Source of the DNA: Acrasis kona
Lineage: Eukaryota > Heterolobosea > Eutetramitea > Acrasida > Acrasidae
Length of the DNA stretch: 30,479 nt
Assembly: GCA_026419775.2 (NCBI GenBank)
Contig: JAOPGA020001531.1
Location: forward strand, 1 to 30,479
Reading direction: 5' to 3'
Part shown: in pieces, positions 21,601 to 30,479 of the stretch
Numbering within the stretch: the stretch's first letter is position 1
How the letters are laid out: every line of letters begins with the position of its first letter
Translations under genes and position numbers: made by a program
The notes under the pieces: generated by a model
What the model saw: the letters and a program-made list of their open reading frames with translations, nothing else
What the model was told of the DNA's origin: nothing
The model's database searches: none

Positions 21601-22154
21601 ACGCTTTTGGGGCATAGGATTAAAACTCTATCGCCCCCACCCTTTCCCCGTTCTTTGAGGAACATGAACACCAAAGCATACATTTGAAGAGTTTTTCCCA
21701 GCCCCATGGAGTGTGCCAGTACACATCCTTTCAAATCTGCTCGCTTAGCGGTTACTATATGTCTCCAACAAAACCTCAAACCTTCTAATTGATGTGGTTT
21801 GAGCACATCGGCAAGTTCAATTGGGATTCTAACTTTTCTGTTTGTATCTTCTGCAGTGTTGATTACCGTTTTCGCCTCTACCTCGTTCATTTCCAGTTGT
21901 CTACGTCTTTGAGTCTCTGTTTGCATTTGATGATGTATGTGCGTCATTTGTCTTTGTATGTTTGCTATTTCATCTGCATGAAATACAGTTGGATCCCTGC
22001 GATTTCGATTTGTGAATTGTTCTTGAGTTCTATCTACAACAGGGTCATCTTCTATCGTTATAATGTTCCTTCTGTTTGTGTTATTAATTATTGGACCCAA
22101 ACGCTCCTGGACATCATCATCACCTTCAACATCAAATATTAGGTGATCATCCAT
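18648..22154 (-). CDS. SNF2-family chromatin ATPase, ATRX/ARIP4-like
   Basis: Intronless, 1168 residues. The first helicase lobe has LKPHQLEGLRFCWRHIV, Walker A AHSMGLGKT (147-155), LILCPKSVLLNWKDEFEIWG and LTGTPLQNNLDEYYNMVNFV. The AHxMGLGKT form and the WxxEFxxW pattern indicate the Rad54-like ATRX/ARIP4 branch. Motif II is DEGS (321-324) where relatives have DEGH. A long acidic, low-complexity insert (about 520-800: DDDDDEDDDD, poly-Lys KKKKKKKRRRR) separates the lobes. The second lobe carries MLIFTQHTEMIDVIEDHF, STMAGGQGINLTGASRVVVY and RAYRFRQTKPVHIYRF. It should translocate on DNA and remodel nucleosomes. No ADD or PHD domain is seen at the N-terminus. Trinucleotide-like runs at about 19980-20000 code the Lys tract. 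Confidence 0.92.
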   Translation of the reverse strand: MDDHLIFDVEGDDDVQERLGPIINNTNRRNIITIEDDPVVDRTQEQFTNRNRRDPTVFHADEIANIQRQMTHIHHQMQTETQRRRQLEMNEVEAKTVINTAEDTNRKVRIPIELADVLKPHQLEGLRFCWRHIVTAKRADLKGCVLAHSMGLGKTLQMYALVFMFLKERGKGGGDRVLILCPKSVLLNWKDEFEIWGKACHMDKFNIFVLDDNVKSRKDREELVHEWSLKMDNKEKGGGALIMTNDQFWRLVDIQKRQTTKKGPQVDYLNPQHIYMPMQQRVNENPKPNKQKSEQEVQEKQGYHQRMRDMLYNKTNLVIVDEGSRLKNHTTNFSRAAHRIKTKNRIILTGTPLQNNLDEYYNMVNFVRYRYWTRKEFQKFFTEPIQEGMKRDSPAIAVKQMRDQSHVLCCELQKMVDRKSQKILRDSLPKKYEYVISFRLSAIQKQLYSLFLKAKGGSPYGKNIIYFACMLGKIIDHPDMLLLYCKRAGIHNLRDQENRYRNIMGLPEIPDFQPSDDDDDEDDDDMFGAQHVITPPKKKRRLEMRNSVVIDSDDENVQIKNDMDRFSDTKTFIGLEPEVIRIIDDDEQDIVQVDQKNSIKLDPFKIEPNAPHSQPRSTTKKENNDDDDIFNQDILSTPVRSGIKNESPPHSTRRYNVIDIDEEDDDDIIEVNTSINNSRPAPSNHHQIKNESAKKNSRSPFTPKAQQNESTSTTPNSNKKKKKKKRRRNQSDDENDNHQSDSNHNLDEEQQQPIQDEFIDKEQEEEEFRNLFEAGMEIDPLEFGQDDFRWARPVLEANYIHKRAWHSPKMEFLLRLIAKIYTTDEKMLIFTQHTEMIDVIEDHFTAYPVPLPDGNKIILQENVDYLRLDGKISSSIRKDLIDNFNNVKHSSRIFLISTMAGGQGINLTGASRVVVYDVTWDPTWSSQAIFRAYRFRQTKPVHIYRFVTCGTIEERIWLRCIAKMWLFKKIVDSQNPLRRIGLNDLDLYKSDGIDDQHVQSNLMLNPTLYDQDVILKSLLGTLKSDACDDALILHPVDVTQEQIDTDQVNQAQRAVAAPNHVMNQDEADYEQRGGEFDVKKKIASVYYFESLYLEDPSEKLSKEDGDAAMRAYQAQMEPVRMARAAAMVGREEDEYKTDEEVEIQAVPALQDEQEQQVEQVEQRLLLLH

Positions 22155-22280
22155 CTCGTTGTAATTTGGAATGTATTTGAGCCTTCAACAAGTGTTCCCC
22201 ATGTCATACAACAAGATCAATTATACGATGGAGACATTATTTATGTAAAATCATTCAAAAAAGGTTTATTATAGTTTGAA

Positions 22281-22700
22281 TTAGTCCTTGGGTAACAACT
22301 TTGGATCTACCTTACTACATTCAACTAGTGTTGGGACACAATTTTTCTTGTTACACTCTTTGCATGCTGGTGCTTTAGGATTAAAACATTTAGATAGGCA
22401 GTTTGAAACTATGCAATGTACATTGTCTGTGTAACATAAAGCACATCCCTTTGTAACCTGCTCTTTCTCAATAATGCAATTAGTTATACATTCACTTTTT
22501 CCAAGGCAAGTTAATCCACATTTAGCAACATCTGAGTTGAATGTTGATTGAGTCTTATTGAAAACAGCGATATCTTGCGGGGTGTTACAGGTTTTCTCGT
22601 CGTTTGAGAGATACTTCATCAGCTCTGATAAGTTATAAGCTTGCGTTAATGCAATACATGCTGCTAGTAACAAGACAAAAAGTGCTCTGTTATTTCTCAT
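22281..22700 (-). CDS. Secreted cysteine-rich protein, unknown function
   Basis: From ATG 22700 the product is 139 residues: a signal peptide (MRNNRALFVLLLAACIALTQ, cleavage likely after TQA) then a mature domain with 14 cysteines, spaced as KC.LTC..SEC.TNC, GCALC, HC..NC.SKC, AC.EC...NC and EC. The even number fits seven disulphides. There is no membrane segment or retention signal, so it is probably secreted or vesicular. An in-frame ATG at 22748 would add 16 basic residues before the signal peptide, which I think less likely. I do not recognise the family. Confidence 0.75.
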   Translation of the reverse strand: MRNNRALFVLLLAACIALTQAYNLSELMKYLSNDEKTCNTPQDIAVFNKTQSTFNSDVAKCGLTCLGKSECITNCIIEKEQVTKGCALCYTDNVHCIVSNCLSKCFNPKAPACKECNKKNCVPTLVECSKVDPKLLPKD

Positions 22701-22827
22701 TTTTTTTATCCGGTTTCGATTAGATCGGATTGTTACAAAAGAGAACATAAATAGGTATGGGTAAACACTTCAGGTGGAGTTAATTTAATGTTAGGGACAT
22801 TCAATTTATTTTAATAATACATAGGGT

Positions 22828-23544
22828 TTACATCACCTCATCATAAAAGAATGGATTTGTCCGAAAGGTATCTGTTACGTCTTGAATTTCTTTTGGCTCA
22901 GATGAAACATCGTTGTTTTGTTTAACCCTACGGAGAGCTGGACTTGTCATTGGAATACTCATCATTTTAACTTGCTGGACTTTTAAAATTCTATTTATAA
23001 CATCGGATTTAGATCCCGAACTCTTCTCACCATTCATTTCACACCACTTCTTCATGTGCACAAGTTTGTAGTTCAATTTTAACTGCTCCTCGGTTACATC
23101 TTTAGGAATATTCTCAGAAGAGTTAGATTTTTTAGTTTTCCTCTCCTTTGCCACCGATGTATTGTTATCAACTACTGGTGCAACTGCACAAAGTGGCGAC
23201 AAAGTTAATTTGGTAAGGTGTGGTTTAGAAATGCCCCTTTTAAACGTTGGCGTTTTAAGAAGCAATCTTTTTTGTAGTGGTGTTAGTGAGCATCGTAGCT
23301 TGGCTGGCGTGTTCTGTTTTGGTGCAAGTGAAATCACACTTTGTTGAGGTTGCTTCAATTTAGACGGAGTTACGACAGTTTGAGTAAGTACTTTGTGATC
23401 ATCTTCGTTTTCTTTGTTATCCTGTTTACTTGGCAAGTCTTCCAATGTTTTTTTAACGATCTTTCTCCTTCTCCTTATGATTGTTGACATTTCCCGCCGA
23501 ACAACGAAGAAAAGTTGTAAGGAGTTTAGTTGACTAACTTTCAT
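22828..23544 (-). CDS. SAP-like domain protein, probably nuclear
   Basis: Open frame of 238 residues from ATG 23544, or 220 from ATG 23490 (MSTIIRRRRKIVKKTLEDLP). The first half is basic and disordered, with TP and SP sites (SLTPLQKRLLLKTPTFKRG, LTLSPLC) like cyclin-dependent kinase targets. The second half has LVHMKKWCEMNGEKSSGSKS followed by DVINRIL, which fits a SAP motif, a short DNA-binding helix-turn-helix. The end is NPFFYDEVM. A perfect E2F-type site, TTTCCCGC, lies at 23490-23497 on the plus strand, touching the second ATG, which hints at cell-cycle control if the start is 23490. The family is not recognised; the SAP call is by eye. Confidence 0.65.
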   Translation of the reverse strand: MKVSQLNSLQLFFVVRREMSTIIRRRRKIVKKTLEDLPSKQDNKENEDDHKVLTQTVVTPSKLKQPQQSVISLAPKQNTPAKLRCSLTPLQKRLLLKTPTFKRGISKPHLTKLTLSPLCAVAPVVDNNTSVAKERKTKKSNSSENIPKDVTEEQLKLNYKLVHMKKWCEMNGEKSSGSKSDVINRILKVQQVKMMSIPMTSPALRRVKQNNDVSSEPKEIQDVTDTFRTNPFFYDEVM

Positions 23545-24212
23545 TCATACGAGACCATCAAGTACAGAAAAGTAGGAACAAGCATTAAGACAATTATGAA
23601 TCCTTTGGGTTTATTAGGATATCAACGTTGGATAAATTGATCTTGACTCTGCAATGATTCTTCTTGGTGCAAGGGTCGCATTTTTGCAAGTCGCTGGTAG
23701 ATCGAACACTGATCGGTCAGGCAAAGTATCATAAGATTTTTAGTTTAAAAATTGTTCCACAAGAAATGTTTTATAAGATGTTACTATGAAGGTCGGATCG
23801 TAGGTGTCTGGCAATTAGACCATTGTTTTTTCATAAGCTTACTAGATGCTATATAGATAGTTGTCGATATAGTAAAGTAGTTTTTTCATAAGCTTACTAG
23901 ATACTATATAGATAGTTGTCGATATAGCACGTGGTGTTGAATAATCTTCCCCTCTTGGGATAGTCAAAGGCATAGTTTATCCTCACTTTTCCTTCAATTG
24001 ACATCATTATGTATTTTAGTGCATATACATGGTAGACACTTACTCAGTATAGAATGCAGGAGGTTCACAGACCTCAACCTCAATGCTTTGAATTGATACC
24101 ACTAGAGCAATTGACTGAATGGTTATTACGGTTCTAGCCCTAGTTCGCTACATTTTTAAAACTTTCCAACCCAACAAAAAAGTTTTATAACATGTATTTT
24201 ATTTAAAAAGTT
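23545..24212. other. Gene-free spacer, 668 bp
   Basis: No convincing frame or tRNA fold on either strand. The only structure is a pair of 48-bp direct repeats at 23825-23927, listed separately. Confidence 0.5.
23825..23927 (+). repeat. Two tandem copies of a 48-bp unit (55-bp period)
   Basis: Copies at 23825-23872 and 23880-23927 share GTTTTTTCATAAGCTTACTA and continue through CTATATAGATAGTTGTCGAT to ATAG, differing at one base (GATGCT versus GATACT). A 7-bp spacer separates them. The near identity implies a recent duplication or selection. The unit holds HindIII-like AAGCTT and TATATAG strings. Confidence 0.9.
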
Positions 24213-25947
24213 TTAAGACAAGATGCACTTCTTGTCTTTTTTCAAATCCTTCTCATAATTCTTTAACTCATGCCAATACCACTTGGGAGGCCATTGATTC
24301 AATTTTATATGCTTCTCATCTTCTTTATCAAGTTGTGACCATTCTGTTCTCTTTTTCATAATCTTGTAGTTTGTACAAATAAAGTGCATACAAAATTTAT
24401 TTAACTGATGTGCATTGTGTATCTGGGAAACAGAAAACAACCCAATGACATCCACATTCGCCTTCTCAATACCATCTGCTACTTCTCTTTCGATTGTTTT
24501 TGAGATTGCTAATTCACATAGCGTTATTGGACGCGTCATGTTATTCTGATTACAAATACCAAGAAGAGGGACAGCAGTCTCATCAGTAATATTGAGATGA
24601 GCTGTATACAAGTATTCAAGAAAAGCCATACAAGTGTTATAGTCATATACCTCAATCTCAATTTCATTCATTCCATCGAAGAACGGTGGACTCAATGTCG
24701 CTCTTAGTACTTTACAAGAAGCCATCGCAATGCTTCTGTGACCAGGAACTTTTCTACCTTCAAACAAAAAAGTAACATCGCTCCATAATGATTTTGCAAA
24801 GAATAAATGTAAAAGACTGTATGCAACTTGATCATTTACAAAAGTAGTGATGCTGGGATTAAAATCAGATTCACCACCAAGAAAGTTCTCAACAAATCCT
24901 TTCAACATTGGAAGAAGAAACATATCGGCTACATTCGTTAACTTTTCAATGTCATTTTTATCACATCCGTCGATGCATGGGTTACCGCTATAAATAAATT
25001 CAATTAATCTTTGAAGACAAAAAACATTAACTTTCTGATCATCAATGATTATTCGATGACGGTTTTGATCTGTTCCAGACTCAATACTTTTTATTACATG
25101 ATGTTCATCTTTTATTTGATCGGTCTGACGATCATCTTCTACTCCTAGACTTTTACAAAATAACGGACAACCAGACGCCAAGATAATTCGATGACAAGGA
25201 ATGACCAAATCACCTAATACAACATCAACGTCAGAAGTGGAGGCGTCGAGTCTCAAGTATTCGAGCACTTGATCAAAAGCGGAGCTTTCTATTTCCATGT
25301 AGGGTGCTTTTTCCTGAGGGGGCAGGGTTGGTGGGAATATAACTCTCTTGGATTTCTTTGATTTTGGATAAGACCGGCTTAAATGATATTGAACTCCACG
25401 CTCAACCCACTGATTCAAATTTGAACCCCTAAAGCTGCTTGTTTCAACGTAGCAACTAAACCCGCGTTTTAAGAGTCCGTCAATTTCTTCGTTGGATATC
25501 AAGTTTTGTGTTTTAAGATCTGATTTGGTTCCTACAAGTATGATTGTCGATCCTGGACAGTGGTGCACGATTTCCGGTAACCATTTTTCATTGATGTTGT
25601 CGAACGATGCTCGATTGTTCAACGAAAAGCAAATAGCGAATACATCTGTATTTGGATATGATAGTGGTCTTAGTCTGTCGTAATCCTCCTACAACGTGTT
25701 AGAATTGTTGAAGTTATGCATAATAGTACTTGTCCTGCAGTATCTATAATTGTTAGAATTTTACATGTTAAAGCATACCCCAATACACTATGTTGAAAGT
25801 GTGATTGTCATACACAAAGGCATGGTTGTAGTTGTCGAAGACAGTAGGAACATAGTGCTCTGGATAAATTCCTGTAACAGTGGTTATTATTAAACAGCTC
25901 TTTCCACACCCTCCATCTCCCACAACCACGTACTTCAGTTGTTCCAT
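24213..25947 (-). CDS. RhoBTB/RacA-type Rho GTPase with two BTB domains and a CAAX end
   Basis: Four coding segments: 25947-25779, a 14-nt microexon 25743-25730, then 25688-24213, with introns of 35 and 41 nt; 552 residues. The GTPase (1-175) reads [20 protein letters not shown] with P-loop at 10-17, switch I PTVFDNY, DTAGQ at 57-61, VGTKSDLK and ETSS. Gly12 and Gln61 of Rac are kept, so hydrolysis looks possible. After a Pro linker come two BTB domains (about 210-330 and 365-460: [20 protein letters not shown] and [20 protein letters not shown]) and the RhoBTB ending [16 protein letters not shown]. The last residues KKDKKCILS are a polybasic CAAX box, predicting prenylation. RhoBTB proteins are Cul3 adaptors. 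AATAAA follows the stop. Confidence 0.93.
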
Positions 25948-26057
25948 GTTCAGATGAACCGAAGTTCGGTTTAATTTTTACAATATGTTCCTGTGGATCC
26001 ATCACAAACAAACTCAGAAGTAACAAGAAGAGCACGCAGATATAAAGTTTCGTTTAT

Positions 26058-27537
26058 TTAATTTTCAGCATGATCTGCCAAAATATCCACAATGCAACAG
26101 TTCAACTTCTTTGTGTAGTCAAGATTGATACATTCGTTAGGTCCATGTGCATTCGACTTTGGACCTAACACACCAGTAATCACGAATTGAGCTTTGGGGA
26201 ACTTCTTGCCCAACATTCCCATGAATGGAATGCTACCACCTTCTCCTTGGTAGACGGCTGGCTTTCCGTAGTATCTGTTGCTAGCACCCTGGACGGCCTT
26301 TTCGACCCAATCAACAGTTGCAGGTGCGTCCCAACCAGCACCACCGTGATCCAAATTGACTTCAACCTTTGCGTTGTAGGGTATGTCTTTGGTGAGGGCT
26401 TCTTTGATAGCTTGCTCTGCTTTCTTCACCTCCAATGAAGGTGGTAGTCTGAAGCTCAACCTTAATTTAGTGTTTGGTCTCAGCACATTACCGGCAATCT
26501 TTGCATCGGGAAGTCCCGAAGCACCAACCACGGTCAACGTTGGTCTCCAAGTGCGATTCAACATGAGCTCTGGCAAATTGCTCTCGACTGGTAATGTGTT
26601 TTTGTTTAGTGGGTAAGATGCTACAAACTCTGCTCCGAGGACTTCGGCAGTCACCTTGACTTGCTCCAAACGTTGTGGTGGAATCTCTACGTGGAGATCT
26701 TTGATTAAAATCTCTCCGGTCTTCTCGTCTTCGATTCTTGATAATAGTTGACGGGCAACTCTGAAGGAATCTGCCACTACGCCAGATGCTGATCCGGAGT
26801 GGACACCCTCTGTGATCAATGAAACGTCAATGTCACCGACGATGACACCTCTTAGTGATGTTGTGATCCAAAGTTGCTTGTAGTTTCCAGCGCCAGAATC
26901 TAAGCAGACAACAAGACTTGGTGTTCCGATGCGGTCGGATAGTTTTTCAATGTAGTATGGCAGATCTGGAGAGCCGCTCTCCTCTGAACCTTCAATCAGA
27001 ATTACGATACGACCGTGTGGAATGTTCTGGTCCTTGAGTGCTTTGACTGCTGTAACAGCGGCAAAGATCGCATAGCCGTCATCAGCGCCACCACGTCCAT
27101 AAAGGTAGCTATCGCCATCTTCGCCTTTACGAATCACTGGTTTGTATGGGCCTAATCCCTCATCCCATCCTGTGAATGGTGGTTGTTTGTCCATGTGACC
27201 ATAAAGCTAAATTGAGGTTAATTGGAGGTGACAATAGGAGACTTACAAGCACAGTTGGGGCTCCTTCCTTGGTGGCGTCAAACTCTATGAAGATTACGGG
27301 AGTTTTTCCTGGTGCACACAAGGTTTCTAGTTTGAGCCCTGGTACGTTTTGGTCATTGACCCATCTAACCAATAGATCAACCGCCTCCTCTTGTTTACCA
27401 TTCTCAGCGTATTGGCTATCGTAGGAAGGGGACAAGTTTTCAATCCTGATGTAGTCCTCTAAACACTTGATGATTGTCTTTTCAAACTCGTTGTTGACGA
27501 GCTCCTCTACTCTCTTCTGATCGACTTTTGTTGCCAT
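26058..27537 (-). CDS. CNDP2: Cytosolic non-specific dipeptidase (M20 family, CNDP2-like)
   Basis: Two exons, 27537-27247 and 27206-26058, with a 40-nt intron; 479 residues, close to the family's usual 475. Splicing gives TVLLYGHMDKQPPFTGWDEG, which contains the first zinc His. Then YGRGGADDGYAIFAAVTAVK supplies the bridging Asp, IEGSEESGSPD the catalytic Glu pair, CLDSGAGNY and the late His in KSNAHGPNECINLDYTKKL. The enzyme hydrolyses dipeptides such as Cys-Gly in the cytosol, with Mn or Zn. No signal peptide is seen. AATAAA follows 6 nt after the stop. Confidence 0.95.
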
Positions 27538-27693
27538 TTTCTTGTATGAAAAAAAAGACTGTCACGGAATTTAACCAGATCAAAACCGGAATAATTACTC
27601 CTCGATTAAGCCGGTTTACAACACTTATAACCGAACGAAACGCCGTCCAACCAAATAAACAATTAGAAAACATAAACACAATCATTTATTCAT

Positions 27694-30478
27694 TTACACA
27701 GATCCATAAGCACCCGAACTCGTCGTTACATTTCTAGTAGATGAACGATCATCCTGTAACGTGCCATAATTCTCGCCAGAAGGATACCTATTACAAGTCA
27801 AAATGCTCACGAGCTTAATCCAAATAAAGCTATTAGGAAGTGCTTGCCAACCACTATAACCCTTTTGACTCTTGATTGCCATTCCAACAATCATATAAAT
27901 CAAAAACAAGACAGCAAACACCAACAAGATGATGAACAAGGACAAGAAAACATAACCAACAATTTGAACAGGTGTATTAGGTGGATAACTATCATAAAAC
28001 ACACCGCCAATCACAAACGCTTTATTATAAGTATTAGTTAATCCCTCCATAACATTCGAATGCACAATCACATTCACAACATGATTCAATTTGCGATCGA
28101 AAGGTCCCATTTTGGCTTTTATTCTACCGACACCAGCAGTGTCATTGAACCGATCGGAGTAGATCGAATGTACTCTATATCCATGTTGATTAATTGCACA
28201 TGGCGTATCGAAATTAAAATCTTCCAAATGTTCCAAATCTTGATTCGTCAATTGTCTAGCATAAATGTTATAAATATAATTATGGCCCGAAGAGTATCGA
28301 TCGGGATGACTTGCCAACGGTATTTCCATTTCGAACGTAACGCCCCCATCCGAATTTTCGGAATCAAATCTCGCCGATAATTTAGAATGTTTTACGACGG
28401 GTCTACTATCGCTCAACGTAGTTGCATAAATACTATAGTTGCTCTCCACATTCAAATCATTCTCCACGGTCAAATAAAACACCTTTTCGTCCTTTGCTCT
28501 CTTCTCGTCCGATTTCAAATAGCGAGTGAATTTCGATTTGAAAGTAGATTGGTAAGTATGAAAAGTAGAATTTGGAAATGGCAAGATGGAATCGCCGAAT
28601 ATTGGAGGCACGGGATGATTAGCATCCATGCAAGAATCAACAAACACTTCCAAATCTTCTGGTCTTGCGTTGGAGTTGAGCACGTTATATCTCATGAATT
28701 TTGTGGAGGTGCTCTGTAGCACGGGTTGATCTTGAGATAAATACCTTGGTTGGTTGCTCCTATAAATGCTCATTTCGAATTTATTGAAATTATTAAAAAT
28801 GATATCGAACGTGTGACCGTAGATACTAATGTACAAGTAATTGCCCCAGAACACGCTTGGCTTCAATGACTTTTTGTCAATGTGCATCGTGAAATCTTTT
28901 TTGATGATTCCAGAAGCAAATGTGTGGTGGTTTGGAGATGGAGGTTGTTCTGGATCTTGAGATGCATATAAACTAATCGATCCGCTCAACATTCGAATGG
29001 TGATTATGTAATCTTGTAAATCTTCTTGTTTGTCGACATAGGGTAGATATAACGAATAAATAAATCTGCTTTGGAATGGAACCGATTGTAAATGTGGAAC
29101 TCCTTCTTGTAGCTCGACGTGACTGTTGAAAGATAACATGGACGAAATGTGAGTCGAATTGGGTGCAGATGCAATTTGAATAAAGTAATCGCCTCGTTTC
29201 TAATGCAGTTACTTTTGCTTTCCATTGATTGGTCCAATGGTTCGTTGTAAAGGGGGATGATTTGTGAATCATAATCACGCTTCCTAACGAATTGTGTCGA
29301 TCGTTGTAATGATATGTAACGTTGGTGACTGGATCTACTTGGAGTTGAATTCTTCCGCTGATCAAAGTGACGCTAATGCTTAAATGTTCAATGTTGGAAT
29401 CGGATGAGGGATCGAACATGAAAAAGTAACCGTCTTGTTCCGATTGTAATAAACTTCTTTGGACCGATTGTCGATTAATTTGCAAAACTTCATCTCCCTT
29501 TGATGCTGAGATGGTGAATGGAATGGATGATGCGGAGGAAGCATATCCCAAAACTCCAATGTAATATGATCCTTGTGAGGCTGATTCAATGTTGACGGTC
29601 GATTGTGCAAAGTCGGTTGATCTGTATGTGTGATGTTGTGCGGTTGGTCTTTGGTTGTCTTCTCTTGCTACGAAAACGCTCACTCGGTGTCCAGATGTGG
29701 GCGTAACGCTGATCTTTACTGGACCCAAAAATGTTTCGGAGATGGTAAATTCAAAGTATGCATATTGGGAATAGGCCACGGACGATGTGATCGGTTGACC
29801 GTCGGATAATCGAATGGTACTTCCGGTGTAGTGTGCAAGAAGGTTGAACCTTGTGTTTTCTCCAAAAGCATGGACTGCAATGTAGAATCGTTTGTCTTGA
29901 ACTTTTTCGTCATTAGCGAGGATGGTAACTGTGTCTGATCTGAAACCTGCGCTCTTCCAAACATGTTTTGATTTTGTTGGTCTTGGTTCGTCTTGATTAG
30001 AAACGTATAGATCGGCATCTCCTGACATGGTGACGGCTGTGATGGAGATGGATCCTTTGCTGATCAAGTCTTCCTTCTTAAAGTCGAATATAAAGTAACG
30101 ATATTGTTGATGTTCGCATCTCTCAGCATAGGCTGCAACTCCGTCGGTAAGATACTTGTAAGTGACATTGGTTGTTGCTGTGATGGAAAAGTTTGATGCT
30201 TGGTTACCAAGAACTGACATGTAAAAATATCCATTGTTGTTGGTTCCAACGTTTAGGACCCTTACGCTTCCAATGCTTGACGTGGGTAACGTGTGCTTTT
30301 CCTTGTCTGGGTTCATGTTTTCTTTCGAAGCAAATAATTCAACGCTACCAACGGAGGGAGTGACGATGACGTCAAGTAGTTCAAAGGAGCTCTTGTGGTT
30401 ATACCTAAAGTACTTGTACTCTCCAGTCTCTACATGCGACTTGACTTGAATACCAGCATTAAGTTCAACACTTTGCAT
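27694..30478 (-). CDS. Large type I membrane protein with tandem PPC-like beta domains, partial and frame-broken
   Basis: Two overlapping frames, 30478-29190 and 29200-27694, read as one protein whose start lies beyond the window. The ectodomain is made of repeated units of about 110-120 residues, each with YF.F, SG....V, a short loop with RPT..HH.Y or KSKHVW, and a closing YYIGVLGY or FYIAVHAFG strand, in the manner of bacterial pre-peptidase C-terminal (PPC) domains. The C-terminus has one membrane helix (VGYVFLSLFIILLVFAVLF) and a tail of about 65 residues. A single-base change of frame lies at about 29192-29201, in an AAA run. It may be an assembly error, since both sides remain well preserved. 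A GT-AG string of 13 nt there (29200-29212) is too short to be a credible intron. Function unknown; perhaps adhesion. Confidence 0.7.
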
Positions 30479-30479
30479 T

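Noticed and set aside
21789-22142. 117-codon plus-strand frame with hydrophobic stretches
   Set aside because: Antisense of the SNF2 N-terminus; hydrophobicity is a by-product of the charged sense sequence.
24060-24150. tRNA-like strings (AGAGCAATT, GGTTCTAGCCC)
   Set aside because: No acceptor or anticodon stem can be formed around them on either strand.

Overview
This is a window of a compact protist nuclear genome. The genes are eukaryotic (PP2A B55, CHMP2/VPS2, EMC3, DGAT1, ELP3, a RhoBTB-type GTPase, an ATRX-like SNF2 protein), they carry GT-AG introns, a tRNA-Phe with internal boxes is present, and all three stop codons act as stops. Coding DNA is moderately AT-rich and genes lie tens of bases apart. 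A free-living amoeboid or amoeboflagellate protist (Heterolobosea- or Amoebozoa-like) would fit, but this is inference and not settled by the sequence.

The splicing pattern is striking. I could place 21 introns by restoring conserved protein families, and every one is 35-43 nt long, with 40 nt the commonest length. Several large genes (desaturase, SNF2 helicase, DnaJ, mitochondrial carrier) have none.

Layout. 1-81: 3' end of the PP2A B55 subunit. 313-1783: single-pass membrane protein of unknown function. 1926-3386: JJJ1/DNAJC21 ribosome-biogenesis J-protein. 3609-4061: small hypothetical on the minus strand. 4590-5386: decayed gene on the minus strand. 5465-6331: BI-1/TMBIM. 6400-7405 (-): glutaminyl-peptide cyclotransferase. 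7471-9275 (-): DGAT1. 9322-10160: EMC3, head-to-head with DGAT1 across 46 bp. 10172-11185 (-): mitochondrial carrier. 11351-12341: membrane-anchored SDR. 12511-13229: VPS2/CHMP2. 13370-13880: relic of a membrane protein. 14138-15938: ELP3. 16010-18046 (-): desaturase fusion with cytochrome b5. 18325-18408: tRNA-Phe with an enlarged D-loop. 18648-22154 (-): ATRX/ARIP4-like SNF2 ATPase. 22281-22700 (-): secreted cysteine-rich protein. 22828-23544 (-): SAP-like protein. 23545-24212: gene-free, with a 48-bp direct repeat. 24213-25947 (-): RhoBTB/RacA-type GTPase. 26058-27537 (-): CNDP-type M20 dipeptidase. 27694-30478 (-): large type I membrane protein, running off the window edge.

There is no operon-like logic. 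Several neighbours act at the ER or on lipids (BI-1, DGAT1, EMC3, desaturase), which may be chance apart from the shared DGAT1/EMC3 promoter. The most unusual items are the desaturase that joins an apparently inactive delta-12-like half to an active delta-9 half, the tRNA-Phe D-loop insertion, the 14-nt microexon encoding the RhoBTB switch II, and the uniform 40-nt introns.
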